Source of the DNA: Rhizobium sophoriradicis
Lineage (GTDB): Bacteria; Pseudomonadota; Alphaproteobacteria; Rhizobiales; Rhizobiaceae
Assembly: GCF_003939025.1 (NCBI RefSeq)
Contig: NZ_RQIH01000003.1
Span: 186,001 to 250,000 of the forward strand
Reading direction: 5' to 3'
Length of the DNA: 64,000 bases
Of the stretch, positions 48,796 to 57,513 are shown piece by piece. The translations under genes and the position numbers were made by a program. Position 1 is the stretch's first letter. Each line of letters opens with the position of its first letter. Under the pieces are notes generated by a model. The model was not told the DNA's origin. It was given only the letters and a program-made list of their open reading frames with translations, and made no database searches.

Positions 48796-49515
48796 TTACC
48801 AATCCATTCCTTTGTCGATCGGGGCTGGCTTCCAATCGGGTAGTCGATTCGAAGCCGGCCCAGTTTGAACAGCCATCTCGGCGTGCGGATCGATCGAACC
48901 GCCAAACCGTCATCACACACCGGGCGTTATCAAGCAATTCTGGATATATGCTGGAGGGGTCCGACCGAGCCATTTTCCCCGAAAGCGTGATTTTTATACA
49001 ACAATTACAATTGCTTGAAGCAAAAAACGCACAAAACGGCCCGGCGACGGAAGTCTTCCATCGCAAGCCGCAAACGCCATATTCTTTCATCAAAATCCTC
49101 ACCGCCCGATCTTCGTCGGACATAGTGGTGAAGCTCATAAAACACTACCGCCGGCTAATGAACACACACAAGATGGCGGCTTAGAACATAGTGTCCTGAA
49201 TTCGATACCAATGCGTCAAAATGATGACATATGGCCCACTGGTTGTACGCACAATAGCCCCTTAATCATTATCAGGCTATTTATTTTTCAGGATTTCGCC
49301 GCGATTCAAGCGCTTTTTCGTTGTTTTTGAGTCTTTTCTGCAGTCAGAACCTTCTCGCAGCCCTGCTTGCTGCCCCATTGGCGGACATTCTCACGGATGA
49401 TGAGAATACCGCTCGAAGCCCATTTCTTGAGGAGGATACCCCTACGGTAGCAGACCATTCCTCGATATTTGAGTATCAGCCTCCATTCAACGGGTCGCAG
49501 ATCGCATGCTCGGAC
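48796..49515. other. 720-bp gene-free, relatively AT-rich region upstream of the porin
   Basis: This is the longest gene-free stretch in the window. Frames of up to about 137 codons cross it, but none has a ribosome site or a recognisable product. The part at 49200-49330 is clearly richer in A and T than its neighbours. It must contain the porin promoter and leader (AAAGGAATGG lies before the porin ATG). Its length leaves room for a small RNA or upstream regulatory sites, which cannot be placed from sequence alone. Confidence 0.5.
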
Positions 49516-50004
49516 TCAGTCTTCGTTTGACTTGGCGTTCTCGAGAATCATGTAGTCCAGCGGCAACTGCGTCGAATACTTGATCTGCTCCATCGCGAAG
49601 GCGGAGGAAACGTCGCGAATCTCAATCTTGGCGATCATCCGCTTATAAAAGGCGTCATAGGCGGCGATATCGGGCACGACGACTCGCAGGAGATAATCGA
49701 CATCACCGCTCATGCGGTAGAATTCGACCACTTCGGGGAATTCGGCGACCACCTCGGAAAAGCGGCGCAGCCACTCGATCGAATGGGTAGCCGTGCGAAT
49801 CGACACGAAAACGGTGACCTTGGTGTTGACCTTCTCGGGATCGAGGATGGCAACCCGACGCTTGATGACGCCGTCTTCCTCCATTTTCTGGATGCGGCGC
49901 CAGCATGGCGTCGTCGACAGCCCCACTTTCTTGGCGAGGTCGGCAACGGCAAGGGTCGAATCTTCTTGCAGCAGACGCAGTATTTTTCGGTCGAGGCGGT
50001 CCAT
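49516..50004 (-). CDS. Lrp/AsnC-family transcriptional regulator
   Basis: The 162-residue product has an N-terminal helix-turn-helix (LDRKILRLLQEDSTLAVADL, KVGLSTTPCWRRIQKMEEDG) and an AsnC ligand-binding domain (VTVFVSIRTATHSIEWLRRF, PEVVEFYRMSGDVDYLLRVV). Members respond to amino acids. The ATG at 50004 (MDRLDRK) is preferred; an ATG two codons earlier is possible. The target is not evident. Confidence 0.93.
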   Translation of the reverse strand: MDRLDRKILRLLQEDSTLAVADLAKKVGLSTTPCWRRIQKMEEDGVIKRRVAILDPEKVNTKVTVFVSIRTATHSIEWLRRFSEVVAEFPEVVEFYRMSGDVDYLLRVVVPDIAAYDAFYKRMIAKIEIRDVSSAFAMEQIKYSTQLPLDYMILENAKSNED

Positions 50005-50073
50005 GCGCACGTCAGTCCTTTCGAATTATTTTCTTTGTATAACTCGATTCCGCGCGACGAAAAGAATTTTGTT

Positions 50074-50706
50074 TCAGGAAAGCAGCATTTTCGTCCGTGC
50101 CCGCAAGACAGGAAGCAATTCTTCCTCGAACCAGGAATTGCGTTTCAGCCAGCCGCTGTTGCGCCAACTCGGATGCGGCAGCGGCAGCACCGCCGGCGAT
50201 CGCCCGGACATGAGGCTGTCGCGCCACCCCCGCACCGTCTCGGTCATGCCGCCCCGCGATTCGCCGGCGATATGCCAGGTCTGTGCATATTGACCGATGA
50301 CCAGCACCAGTTCGATTTGCGGCATCGCCGAAAGTACTCTTTGCCGCCAGAACGGTGCACATTCGCGCCGCGGCGGCAAATCCGCGCCTTTGTCGTCGTA
50401 GCCGGGAAAGCAGAAGCCCATCGGCACGATGGCGAATCGGTCGCGGTCGTAAAAGCTTGCTCTGTCGACGCCGAGCCACGATCGTAGCCGGTCACCCGAG
50501 GCATCGTCGAATGGCAAGCCGCTCTCATGCACGCGAAGTCCGGGCGCCTGACCGGCGATCAGGATATGGGCGTTCGAAGAGATCACGGCCACCGGCCGCG
50601 GCTCGTGCGGCAACCGGTGCGCAGGCCCATTTGCCGGCGCGTCACGACAGATGCGGCAGGCAGCGATTTCACGCCGCAAAGTTTCCAAGCTGGCTTCGTC
50701 GGTCAT
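50074..50706 (-). CDS. uracil-DNA-glycosylase-superfamily protein
   Basis: The 210-residue product has the UDG superfamily pattern: four early Cys/His residues (RREIAACRICRDAP), ILIAGQAPGLRVHESGLPFD (water-activating loop), VPMGFCFPGYDDKG, and PLPHPSWRNSGWLKRN at the place of the H-P-S loop. The spacing and the C-R-x-C start resemble proteins annotated as UDG family of unknown specificity in alphaproteobacteria. It lies 3 bases after the nuclease gene on the same strand. Confidence 0.87.
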   Translation of the reverse strand: MTDEASLETLRREIAACRICRDAPANGPAHRLPHEPRPVAVISSNAHILIAGQAPGLRVHESGLPFDDASGDRLRSWLGVDRASFYDRDRFAIVPMGFCFPGYDDKGADLPPRRECAPFWRQRVLSAMPQIELVLVIGQYAQTWHIAGESRGGMTETVRGWRDSLMSGRSPAVLPLPHPSWRNSGWLKRNSWFEEELLPVLRARTKMLLS

Positions 50707-50709
50707 CGC

Positions 50710-51267
50710 TTACTCCCACCCGACGATCCGCCCGATGAAGCGCAGCGCCTCGTCGAAGCCGGAATTCTGGCGGGCATGGTCGCGCACATCGCGCGGCCGC
50801 TCGAAACTTCCGGCCCACATCCCCGCCTTCGCAACCCTCGCTTCGTCTTCCTCCTTGCCGTAACCGCCATAGGAAATGGCCATGCCCCGCCGCACCATGG
50901 CGGCGTTGATGTCTCCGCCTGCCCCACTGCGGCAGATGACGAGCAGCCTATCGTAGCGGTCTCGCCGGCTACCCTCGCAAAGCGTTTCCGATGTCAGCAC
51001 CATCTCCTGCAGCGCCTGGCGCGCGGCCCGCCCGCAAGCCCAGACCGTTCCTGCCCGCTCGCAGCTCTGATTAAGCTCCGGCGCATCGATGCCTTCGAGA
51101 CGGAAGCGTTCCCGTCCCAAAGACAGACTGTCGCCGTCGGCGGCATGAAAGGCGCCCGCATGCTTGATGGCTGCAATATCGTTGACCTTGGCGGCGATCA
51201 GCGCCAGGAGCGCCAGCAGGGCAAAAGCAGTCACGCCATCGCGAATCAGGCGCAGGCCCCGTGTCAC
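50710..51267 (-). CDS. membrane-anchored or exported thermonuclease-family (SNase-like) protein
   Basis: The 185-residue product has a hydrophobic N-terminus (DGVTAFALLALLALIAAK) and an SNase-like domain: AADGDSLSLGRERFRLEGID with the Ca-binding/catalytic APELNQSC, AVWACGRAARQALQ-like stretch, RDRYDRLLVICRSGAGGDIN, and MVRRGMAISYGGYGKEE. Catalytic Arg residues appear conserved. It should cut nucleic acid in the periplasm or outside. The UDG-like gene follows after 3 bases, suggesting one transcript. Confidence 0.87.
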   Translation of the reverse strand: MTRGLRLIRDGVTAFALLALLALIAAKVNDIAAIKHAGAFHAADGDSLSLGRERFRLEGIDAPELNQSCERAGTVWACGRAARQALQEMVLTSETLCEGSRRDRYDRLLVICRSGAGGDINAAMVRRGMAISYGGYGKEEDEARVAKAGMWAGSFERPRDVRDHARQNSGFDEALRFIGRIVGWE

Positions 51268-51367
51268 GCTTTCGCCTCCTTAAAAAACAAATCCTTGGCA
51301 AAGATGGCAAACATCTTCTTAAGAATTGCCGGTTAAGCTCTTATCCACCCTGGGATGAAGTTTCAAC

Positions 51368-52909
51368 GTGCACATGAGTACCGGCGTAAGCACATCGACC
51401 GACAAGATTATCGTCGACAGGTCGCGCAGCCACCGCAACAAGGCCGTTTCCAAGGCCGTGCGGCAGACGCGCGAACGTCTTCAGTCCGGCCATGCGTCCA
51501 ATTCCTCCTTCGACCGTGACGTACTCAAGATGTACATAGCGTCGATGCTGCAGGGCGCGACGATCATGCCACTCTTTGTCGTCATCATCACTGCCCTCGG
51601 CGTCTATTTCACTCAAGATACGCGATTGCTCTTCTGGGCGCTGCTGACGCTCACCTGCCACACCGGCAATATACTGCTCGCGCGGCGCGCGCGACGCCAG
51701 GAGATCACCGCCGAGAGCGCCCGTAAATGGCGCCGCCTGCTGCTCTCCGGCCAATTCCTGGTTGGCTGCTGCTGGGCCGTTTTCGCGCTTCAGGGCTGCG
51801 ACACCTGCGAGCCGTCGAGCTTCATTCTTTATAAGGGCGCAACATTGCTGATTGCGCTTTCCGTCACGGCGATGTCGAATTTCATGCTGACGCCTGCCGT
51901 CCTCGTCGCCTTCGCACCGGCGGTCCTGGCGCTGGGCGCCAAGAGCGGCCTGTCGCGCGACCTCCTCGAAATCAGCCTGACCGGGCTGTTCACGGCCACC
52001 CTGGTCTTCTTCAACTATATCAGCGACCGGCTGTTCAAATCGAACCTCAGGATTCTCTCCTATCAGTCGGAGAAAGACGACCTGATCGCCGAGCTGGAAG
52101 TGGCCAAATCGATGTCTGACGAGGCGCGTCGTCGCGCCGAGGAGGCAAACCTCGCCAAGTCCCGCTTCCTTGCCTCCATGTCGCACGAACTCAGGACCCC
52201 GCTCAACGCCATTCTCGGCTTTTCCGAGGTGATGTCGGCCGAAGTCATGGGGCCGCTCGCCAATCCGACCTACAAGGAATATGCCGGCGATATTCATCGC
52301 TCCGGCCAGCATCTGCTCGATCTCATCAACGAAATCCTCGATCTGTCGCGCATCGAGGCCGGCAAATACGAACTGAGCGAAGAGGCGATCTCGCTGCTCG
52401 ATATCACCGAAGATTGCATCGGCATGGTCCAGCTGCGCGCCCGCGCCAAGAATATCGCCATTTCGGATCAGTTCGAGCGGCAGTTGCCGGCCATCTGGGC
52501 AGACGAGAAATCGATGCGGCAGGTGGTGCTCAATCTTCTCTCCAATGCCGTCAAATTCACGCCACAGGGCGGCGAAATCCACGTCAAGGTCGGCTGGACG
52601 GCCGGCGGCGGCCAGTACATCTCGATCAAGGATAACGGCCCCGGCATTCCGGAAGAAGAGATTCCCGTTGTCCTGTCGGCCTTCGGCCAGGGCTCGATCG
52701 CCATCAAGAGCGCCGAGCAAGGCACCGGCCTCGGCCTGCCGATCGTCCAGGCGATCCTTGCCAAGCATGACGGACAGTTCCTGCTGAAATCGAAGCTGCG
52801 CGAGGGCACAGAGGTCATCGCCATCCTGCCGGCCAAGCGCGTGCTCCAGAGCCTGCCGGCTGTCGAAGAGGCTCAGGCCGTCGCGCGCAAGCGCAAGAGC
52901 TTTGCCTGA
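51368..52909 (+). CDS. membrane-bound sensor histidine kinase (PleC/PdhS-like core)
   Basis: The 513-residue kinase has about six hydrophobic segments in residues 60-220, a coiled coil (EARRRAEEANLAKSRFLA), H273 in ASMSHELRTPLNAILGFSEV, the N-box NLLSNAVKF, DNGPGIP and GTGLGLPIV. The dimerisation domain (NPTYKEYAGDIHRSGQHLLD) is close to PleC/DivJ/PdhS-type kinases of alphaproteobacteria that control the cell cycle through DivK. That link is inference. No partner response regulator lies nearby. GTG at 51368 or ATG at 51374 may be the start. Confidence 0.9.
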   Translation: MHMSTGVSTSTDKIIVDRSRSHRNKAVSKAVRQTRERLQSGHASNSSFDRDVLKMYIASMLQGATIMPLFVVIITALGVYFTQDTRLLFWALLTLTCHTGNILLARRARRQEITAESARKWRRLLLSGQFLVGCCWAVFALQGCDTCEPSSFILYKGATLLIALSVTAMSNFMLTPAVLVAFAPAVLALGAKSGLSRDLLEISLTGLFTATLVFFNYISDRLFKSNLRILSYQSEKDDLIAELEVAKSMSDEARRRAEEANLAKSRFLASMSHELRTPLNAILGFSEVMSAEVMGPLANPTYKEYAGDIHRSGQHLLDLINEILDLSRIEAGKYELSEEAISLLDITEDCIGMVQLRARAKNIAISDQFERQLPAIWADEKSMRQVVLNLLSNAVKFTPQGGEIHVKVGWTAGGGQYISIKDNGPGIPEEEIPVVLSAFGQGSIAIKSAEQGTGLGLPIVQAILAKHDGQFLLKSKLREGTEVIAILPAKRVLQSLPAVEEAQAVARKRKSFA

Positions 52910-52910
52910 T

Positions 52911-53294
52911 TCAACCAAAAAACAGGTGTTTGCCGAGAACGAAGCCGAGATAAAGGCAGCAGGCGGCGATCATACAGGTCACCGCGAAGGAACCGAGATC
53001 CTTGGCATGTTTGCCGACGATCGATATCTCCGGCGAAATCCGGTCGATCACCTCTTCGACGGCGGTATTCATCGCCTCCATCGAAAAGAGCCCGAGAAAC
53101 AGCAGAACCGCCACGACGATCTCGCCGGCCGTCGCGCCCACCAGCGCCAGCGCTGCGATCGAAACGACGAAAAAACCAAGTTCCTGGCGGAAGGCCGCCT
53201 CTTTCAGCACACGCAGAAAGCCCGCCCAGGAATAGCTGGCGGCGGCGATGAAATGCCGAAATGCGGTCTCTTTCGTCAGCGCAGGCTTCGTCAA
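52911..53294 (-). CDS. dgkA: diacylglycerol kinase DgkA
   Basis: The 127-residue membrane enzyme phosphorylates diacylglycerol to phosphatidic acid, recycling lipid after glucan or phospholipid-derived modification. It shows the DgkA signature EAMNTAVEEVIDRISPE with the catalytic Glu, an upstream FRQELGFFVV, and three membrane segments. The TTG at 53294 is preferred because GGAGAGGGCG lies directly upstream and it gives the normal length; upstream in-frame codons would add an Arg-Gly-rich stretch. Its stop abuts the convergent kinase gene stop by one base. Confidence 0.9.
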   Translation of the reverse strand: MTKPALTKETAFRHFIAAASYSWAGFLRVLKEAAFRQELGFFVVSIAALALVGATAGEIVVAVLLFLGLFSMEAMNTAVEEVIDRISPEISIVGKHAKDLGSFAVTCMIAACCLYLGFVLGKHLFFG

Positions 53295-53436
53295 GACGCC
53301 CTCTCCTCTTCCGGTTGCGCCACGGCCCCGGGAAAGGTTTCGCCATCTCCCCTTTGGTGAGCCAATAGGCAAATAGCGAATCCGCCTGAACGGCGCAAGC
53401 CAACCGGAGCCCGCATCGCCGGGGCCGGCCGCAGCC

Positions 53437-54453
53437 TCAATGTTTGCCGCTCACACCCGCCTGCGCAAAGGTTGCCATTCCGGAATGGCAGGCGGCCGCC
53501 GCCTTGACGATGCCGGCGGCCAGCGCCGCACCGGTGCCTTCGCCGAGCCGCATGCCGAGCGCCAGAAGCGGCGTCTTGCCAAGCATCTCGATCGAGCGCA
53601 GATGCCCGGGTTCGGCCGAGACGTGGCCGATCAGGCAATGATCGAGCGCGGTAGGGTTTGCGGCTTTGAGGATCGCCGCCGCGGCAGTCGCGACATAACC
53701 GTCGATCAGCACCGGAATGCGCTCCACGCGGGCGGCAAGAATGGCGCCGGCCATCGCCGCGATCTCGCGCCCGCCGAGGCGCCGCATGATCTCGAGCGGA
53801 TCGTCGAGGTGGTCGCTGTGCAGCGCCACTGCCTTTTCGACCGCCGCGATCTTGCGCTCCAGCATGTCGCCTTCAGAGCCGGTGCCTGGTCCCACCCAGT
53901 CGCGCGCCGAACCGCCATAAAGGGCATAATTGATCGCAGCCGCAATCGTCGTATTGCCGATGCCCATCTCGCCGATGCAGAGCAGATCGGTGCCGCCGGC
54001 GATCGCTTCCATGCCGAAAGCCATGGTCGCGGCACAGTCACGCTCGGAAAGCGCCGCCTCTTCGGTAATGTCGCCCGTGGGATAGTCGAGTGCCAGGTCG
54101 AAGACTTTCAGCCCGAGATCGTGGGCGACGCAAATCTGATTGATCGCCGCGCCGCCTGCTGCGAAATTCTCGACCATCTGCTGCGTCACCGCTGGCGGAA
54201 AAGGCGTGATGCCGTGCCTGGTGACGCCGTGATTGCCGGCGAAGATTGCCACCAGCGGCCGGTTGACGGCGGGTGGGCGACCGGTCCAGGCGGCGAGCCA
54301 GAAGGCGATTTCCTCGAGCCGTCCGAGCGCACCCGGCGGTTTGGTCAGCTGCGCGTCGCGTTCGCGTGCAGCCACCAGCGCGCGGGCATCCGGCCCCGGC
54401 AGGTCGCGGAGCAAGGTACGGAAGTCGTCGAACGGCAAGCCTGAAACGCTCAT
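53437..54453 (-). CDS. cobT: nicotinate-nucleotide-dimethylbenzimidazole phosphoribosyltransferase CobT
   Basis: CobT (called CobU in the Pseudomonas/rhizobial scheme) makes alpha-ribazole phosphate for the lower ligand of cobalamin. The 338-residue product has KPPGALGRLEEIAFWLA near the N-terminus, IFAGNHGVTRHGITPFP, IGEMGIGNTTIAAA, and MRLGEGTGAALA with the catalytic Glu near the C-terminus. It is divergent from cobS across a 169-base gap, so the last steps of cobalamin assembly are controlled from one region. Confidence 0.96.
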   Translation of the reverse strand: MSVSGLPFDDFRTLLRDLPGPDARALVAARERDAQLTKPPGALGRLEEIAFWLAAWTGRPPAVNRPLVAIFAGNHGVTRHGITPFPPAVTQQMVENFAAGGAAINQICVAHDLGLKVFDLALDYPTGDITEEAALSERDCAATMAFGMEAIAGGTDLLCIGEMGIGNTTIAAAINYALYGGSARDWVGPGTGSEGDMLERKIAAVEKAVALHSDHLDDPLEIMRRLGGREIAAMAGAILAARVERIPVLIDGYVATAAAAILKAANPTALDHCLIGHVSAEPGHLRSIEMLGKTPLLALGMRLGEGTGAALAAGIVKAAAACHSGMATFAQAGVSGKH

Positions 54454-54491
54454 CTGTGCGGTGTTCCTATGAATCGGCTATTCTTGTTTTC

Positions 54492-54512
54492 ACGCAAACC
54501 ACTTGTTTGCGT
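54492..54512. promoter_or_regulatory. inverted repeat in the cobT-cobS divergent region
   Basis: ACGCAAA pairs with TTTGCGT around a 7-base loop, 39 bases upstream of cobT. It may be an operator or a leader hairpin. The region does not show a recognisable cobalamin riboswitch (B12 box). Confidence 0.4.
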
Positions 54513-54622
54513 CGAGCAAATCAGCTTCTTTGCGGTGGCTCTCTCTTAAAGCCGGCGAACGAAGCGAACAACACCAAAAGCGCCGCGACCATAAGTCGGG
54601 ACCTGCGGCAGAACGAAACAGA

Positions 54623-55405
54623 ATGAAGATCAAGGATTATGCGGTCGATACCGCCCGCGCCGTCGCCTTCCTCAGCCGCCTTCCTATGCCGCCAGCGCTG
54701 TTCAACGGCTATGACGGCAGGCTCGGCCGCCTGGTGCGCGCCTTTCCCGTCGCCGGCCTTCTCATCGGCTTTGTCCCAGCCCTCGCCCTCCTCCTTCTTT
54801 TAGGCCTGCGCGCCGATCCACTGGTGGCCGCACTGGTCGCACTTGCCGTCCAGGCGCTTGTCACCGGCGCGCTGCATGAAGATGGGTTAGCCGATACCGC
54901 CGACGGCATCGGCGGCGCCAAAAGCCGCGAACAGAGCCTCATCATCATGAAGGACAGCCGGATCGGCACCTATGGCGCCATCGCGCTTTTTCTCTCCTTC
55001 GCGATCCGCGCGGCAGCCCTTGCCGCCATTGTCGGCCATTCCTCGCCTCTCGCAGCAGTCCTTACCATTCCCGCCGTCGCGGCGCTAAGCCGCGGCGCGA
55101 TCGCCTGGCATTGGCAGCGGCTGCCGCCGGCAAAGGCCGATGGCGTGGCCGCCTCGACCGGGCAGCCTGATGAGGCGGCGATGCATTTTGCGCTCGTCTC
55201 GGCCGGTCTCCTCGCAGCACTTCTGATCTGGCCGGCATTCGGGCTGTGGCCGCTCGTCGCCAGCCTGCTCGCCGCCGGCATCGCAGGATTTGCCTGCACC
55301 GTCTTCATCCGCCGCCGGCTTGCCGGCCACACCGGCGACACGCTGGGGGCAACGCAGCAGATATGCGAAATCGCCACTTTTTGCGCCCTTGCCACGGCTC
55401 TTTGA
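54623..55405 (+). CDS. cobS: adenosylcobinamide-GDP ribazoletransferase CobS
   Basis: This membrane enzyme (CobV in the Pseudomonas/rhizobial scheme) joins alpha-ribazole to adenosylcobinamide-GDP in the last steps of cobalamin synthesis. The 260-residue product has FLSRLPMPP near the N-terminus, the Mg-binding motif [17 protein letters not shown], and [14 protein letters not shown], with about six membrane segments. The ATG at 54623 is preferred over in-frame codons upstream. The DUF1289 gene follows after 18 bases. Confidence 0.96.
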   Translation: MKIKDYAVDTARAVAFLSRLPMPPALFNGYDGRLGRLVRAFPVAGLLIGFVPALALLLLLGLRADPLVAALVALAVQALVTGALHEDGLADTADGIGGAKSREQSLIIMKDSRIGTYGAIALFLSFAIRAAALAAIVGHSSPLAAVLTIPAVAALSRGAIAWHWQRLPPAKADGVAASTGQPDEAAMHFALVSAGLLAALLIWPAFGLWPLVASLLAAGIAGFACTVFIRRRLAGHTGDTLGATQQICEIATFCALATAL

Positions 55406-55423
55406 AACTCCGATATATCCTCC

Positions 55424-55636
55424 ATGCAAACACCCTGCATTCACGTCTGCTCTATAGTTTCAGTCACCGGTTTTTGCGCCGGATGCGGCCGCACTCTTGA
55501 GGAAATCGGTGACTGGATGAACTATACCGATGCCGAGCGCGGCGGGATCATGGCGCTGCTGCCGGCGAGACTCGCAGCCGCCGCCCCAAGGAGCCACATG
55601 AAAACAAGCCTCGCGGCACGGCCGGAGCGGCCCTGA
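55424..55636 (+). CDS. DUF1289 Cys-rich small protein
   Basis: The 70-residue product has the DUF1289 pattern: TPCIHVCSIVSVTGFCAGCG with four Cys that could hold an Fe-S cluster or zinc, then LEEIGDWMNYTDAERGGIMA. Function unknown. It lies between cobS and the aspartic-protease gene, overlapping the latter by one base, so the three probably form one transcript. Confidence 0.88.
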   Translation: MQTPCIHVCSIVSVTGFCAGCGRTLEEIGDWMNYTDAERGGIMALLPARLAAAAPRSHMKTSLAARPERP

Positions 55637-56337
55637 TGATCCGTTTGACTGTCCTCCTCGTCGTGATCGGCATCTGCCTTGCCGCGTTGATCCTCAGCAA
55701 TGACGGCAGCCGCATCCTCGGCCTGCAAAGCGACGATTTCGGCCGCTTCGTCTACCTTCTACCGATCGCACTGATGCTGTCGGCCGGCATCTGGGGAAGC
55801 CGGCGCAGCGTCGGTGAAACCATGCGCCAGATGATGATCTGGCTGGTCATCATCCTGGCGCTCGTCACCGTCTATCTCTATCGCCAGGAAGCGCTTGGGG
55901 TCGGCAATCGCCTGCTCGCCGGCCTCGTTCCCGGCCGCGCCGTCGTCGTCACGACGAGCGAGGGTGGCAACGAAGTCATCCTGCATAAGCTGTTGAACGG
56001 CCATTTCGAAGCCGACGTCAATGTCAACGGCCGAAAGGTCGAGATGCTCGTCGATACCGGCGCCAGCATGGTTGCGCTCTCGCACGAGGATGCCGAACGC
56101 ATCGGCATCGATCTCACCGGCCTCACCTACTCGATGACGGTCATGACCGCAAACGGCCGTAGCCGTGCAGCCCCCATCACGCTTGACCAGGTGGCGATCG
56201 GTCCGATCGTCCGCAACAACGTCGCAGCCAGCGTCGCCGAGGACGGCCGACTCGACCAGAGCCTGCTCGGCATGAGCTTCCTGGAAACGCTCGACTCCAT
56301 GCAGATGCAGACCGACGAACTGCGCCTGCGGGATTGA
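55636..56337 (+). CDS. membrane-anchored retropepsin-like aspartic protease (TIGR02281 type)
   Basis: The 233-residue product has three hydrophobic segments in residues 1-90, then a single retropepsin-like domain with the catalytic motif MLVDTGASMVALS and the flap/strand regions VMTANGRSRAAPITLD and LLGMSFLETL. Family proteins of alphaproteobacteria are single-domain clan AA proteases that would act as dimers. The substrate is unknown. The ATG overlaps the DUF1289 stop by one base (TGATG). Confidence 0.9.
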   Translation: MIRLTVLLVVIGICLAALILSNDGSRILGLQSDDFGRFVYLLPIALMLSAGIWGSRRSVGETMRQMMIWLVIILALVTVYLYRQEALGVGNRLLAGLVPGRAVVVTTSEGGNEVILHKLLNGHFEADVNVNGRKVEMLVDTGASMVALSHEDAERIGIDLTGLTYSMTVMTANGRSRAAPITLDQVAIGPIVRNNVAASVAEDGRLDQSLLGMSFLETLDSMQMQTDELRLRD

Positions 56338-56580
56338 ACCCTGGCGTCGCAGCGCTCGTCATCTGCCTTCCAATAGCGGGCCTCACCCACTCGGTCGGGT
56401 TTCGACAGGCTCTCCATGCGGGGCGCCCCGAGCAGTTCGCCCGTCGACGAACGCCGCCGAAAGTGCGGCAACGCTGGACATTTTCGTTCAACATTTCCGG
56501 GCTACTTCGCCAAGCGTGGGTCCATTGCCGCCTGGTCCTCTTTGTTGATATTCTGCGCCCGCGCAATACCGGAACCTGAC

Positions 56581-57513
56581 ATGACCCCACGACAGCTGAA
56601 GACATTCCTCGCCGTCATCCGCCACGGAAACCTCACGCGCGCCGCTGCCGAGGTCAACCTCGCCCAATCGAGCCTCAGCGACCAGATACAGGCGTTGGAA
56701 GAGGAATTGGGCGCCGAGCTCTTTGTCCGATCCCGGCAGGGCGTCGTCCCCACGCCGGCTGGAACGGCTTTGAAGGCTTATGCGGAAGAGATCTTGGCGC
56801 TGAATGGCGAGGCGAAGGACGCCGTCCGCTCGGCCGCCGGCAACGACGAACAATCAGTCATATTGGGCACGCTCGAAACCATCGCCGCTGAAAAGCTGGC
56901 GCCCTGGCTCTCCAGCTTCCGTCGGCAGAACCCCGGCCTTGCTCTTAAACTCAAGGTTGGCGGCAGTGGCGAATTGTATGCGCAATTGCAGAACGGCTCG
57001 ATCGACGTCGCCTTCACTTTCGATCGCGGCCATCAGGACGAGCGCTTCGCGACGCGCCATATCTGTAGCGAACCGCTGGTGTTGATCGCGGGCCACAACT
57101 CACAGCTGTCCTCATTTGATAGCCTGGCGGCGCTGAGTACGGTCCACTTTGTTGCGACTGAAGCCGGCTGCGTCTATCGCCATCTGTTCAATACGGCCTT
57201 TGCGGAAGCGGGCGTGACGCCGCCGCCCATTGCGACGGAAGCAGACAGTATTGCGACGATCATTCGCCTCGTTGCATCCGGCACCGGCTATGGGCTTGTC
57301 CCGCGCCTCGCGATCGGACTGTCTCCGGCGCGTAGCGATATCGTCGAATTGTCGTGGCCTGGCAAACCACCAGCCGCTTCGCTGGTGATGACGTGGCGGC
57401 GCCGGCGCGTTCAGCCGCCGGCACTCACCCTCATCCTGCATTCAGCAAGCGAAAATCTCTCACCTGTCAAACCAGCCGATGTCCACCTTCGACGTGCAGG
57501 ATCGCGCCTGTAG
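56581..57513 (+). CDS. LysR-family transcriptional regulator
   Basis: The 310-residue product has the N-terminal winged helix (QLKTFLAVIRHGNLTRAAAE, QSSLSDQIQALEEELGAELF) and a substrate-binding domain (SVILGTLETIAAEKLAPWLS, DVAFTFDRGHQDERFATRHI, VASGTGYGLVPRLAIGL). Its 3' end overlaps the convergent SDR gene by 47 bases, so transcription of one can interfere with the other. The SDR is a plausible target. Confidence 0.92.
   Translation: MTPRQLKTFLAVIRHGNLTRAAAEVNLAQSSLSDQIQALEEELGAELFVRSRQGVVPTPAGTALKAYAEEILALNGEAKDAVRSAAGNDEQSVILGTLETIAAEKLAPWLSSFRRQNPGLALKLKVGGSGELYAQLQNGSIDVAFTFDRGHQDERFATRHICSEPLVLIAGHNSQLSSFDSLAALSTVHFVATEAGCVYRHLFNTAFAEAGVTPPPIATEADSIATIIRLVASGTGYGLVPRLAIGLSPARSDIVELSWPGKPPAASLVMTWRRRRVQPPALTLILHSASENLSPVKPADVHLRRAGSRL

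Noticed and set aside
48948..49184. 78-codon plus-strand frame upstream of the porin
   Set aside because: No ribosome site before its ATG, no recognisable motif, and start within the likely porin promoter area.
51341..52918. 525-codon minus-strand frame opposite the membrane histidine kinase
   Set aside because: The plus strand encodes an unmistakable kinase with H-box and ATPase motifs.
54454..54622. Possible cobalamin riboswitch between cobT and cobS
   Set aside because: No B12-box core or matching long-range pairing was found on either strand; only a short ACGCAAA/TTTGCGT hairpin is present.
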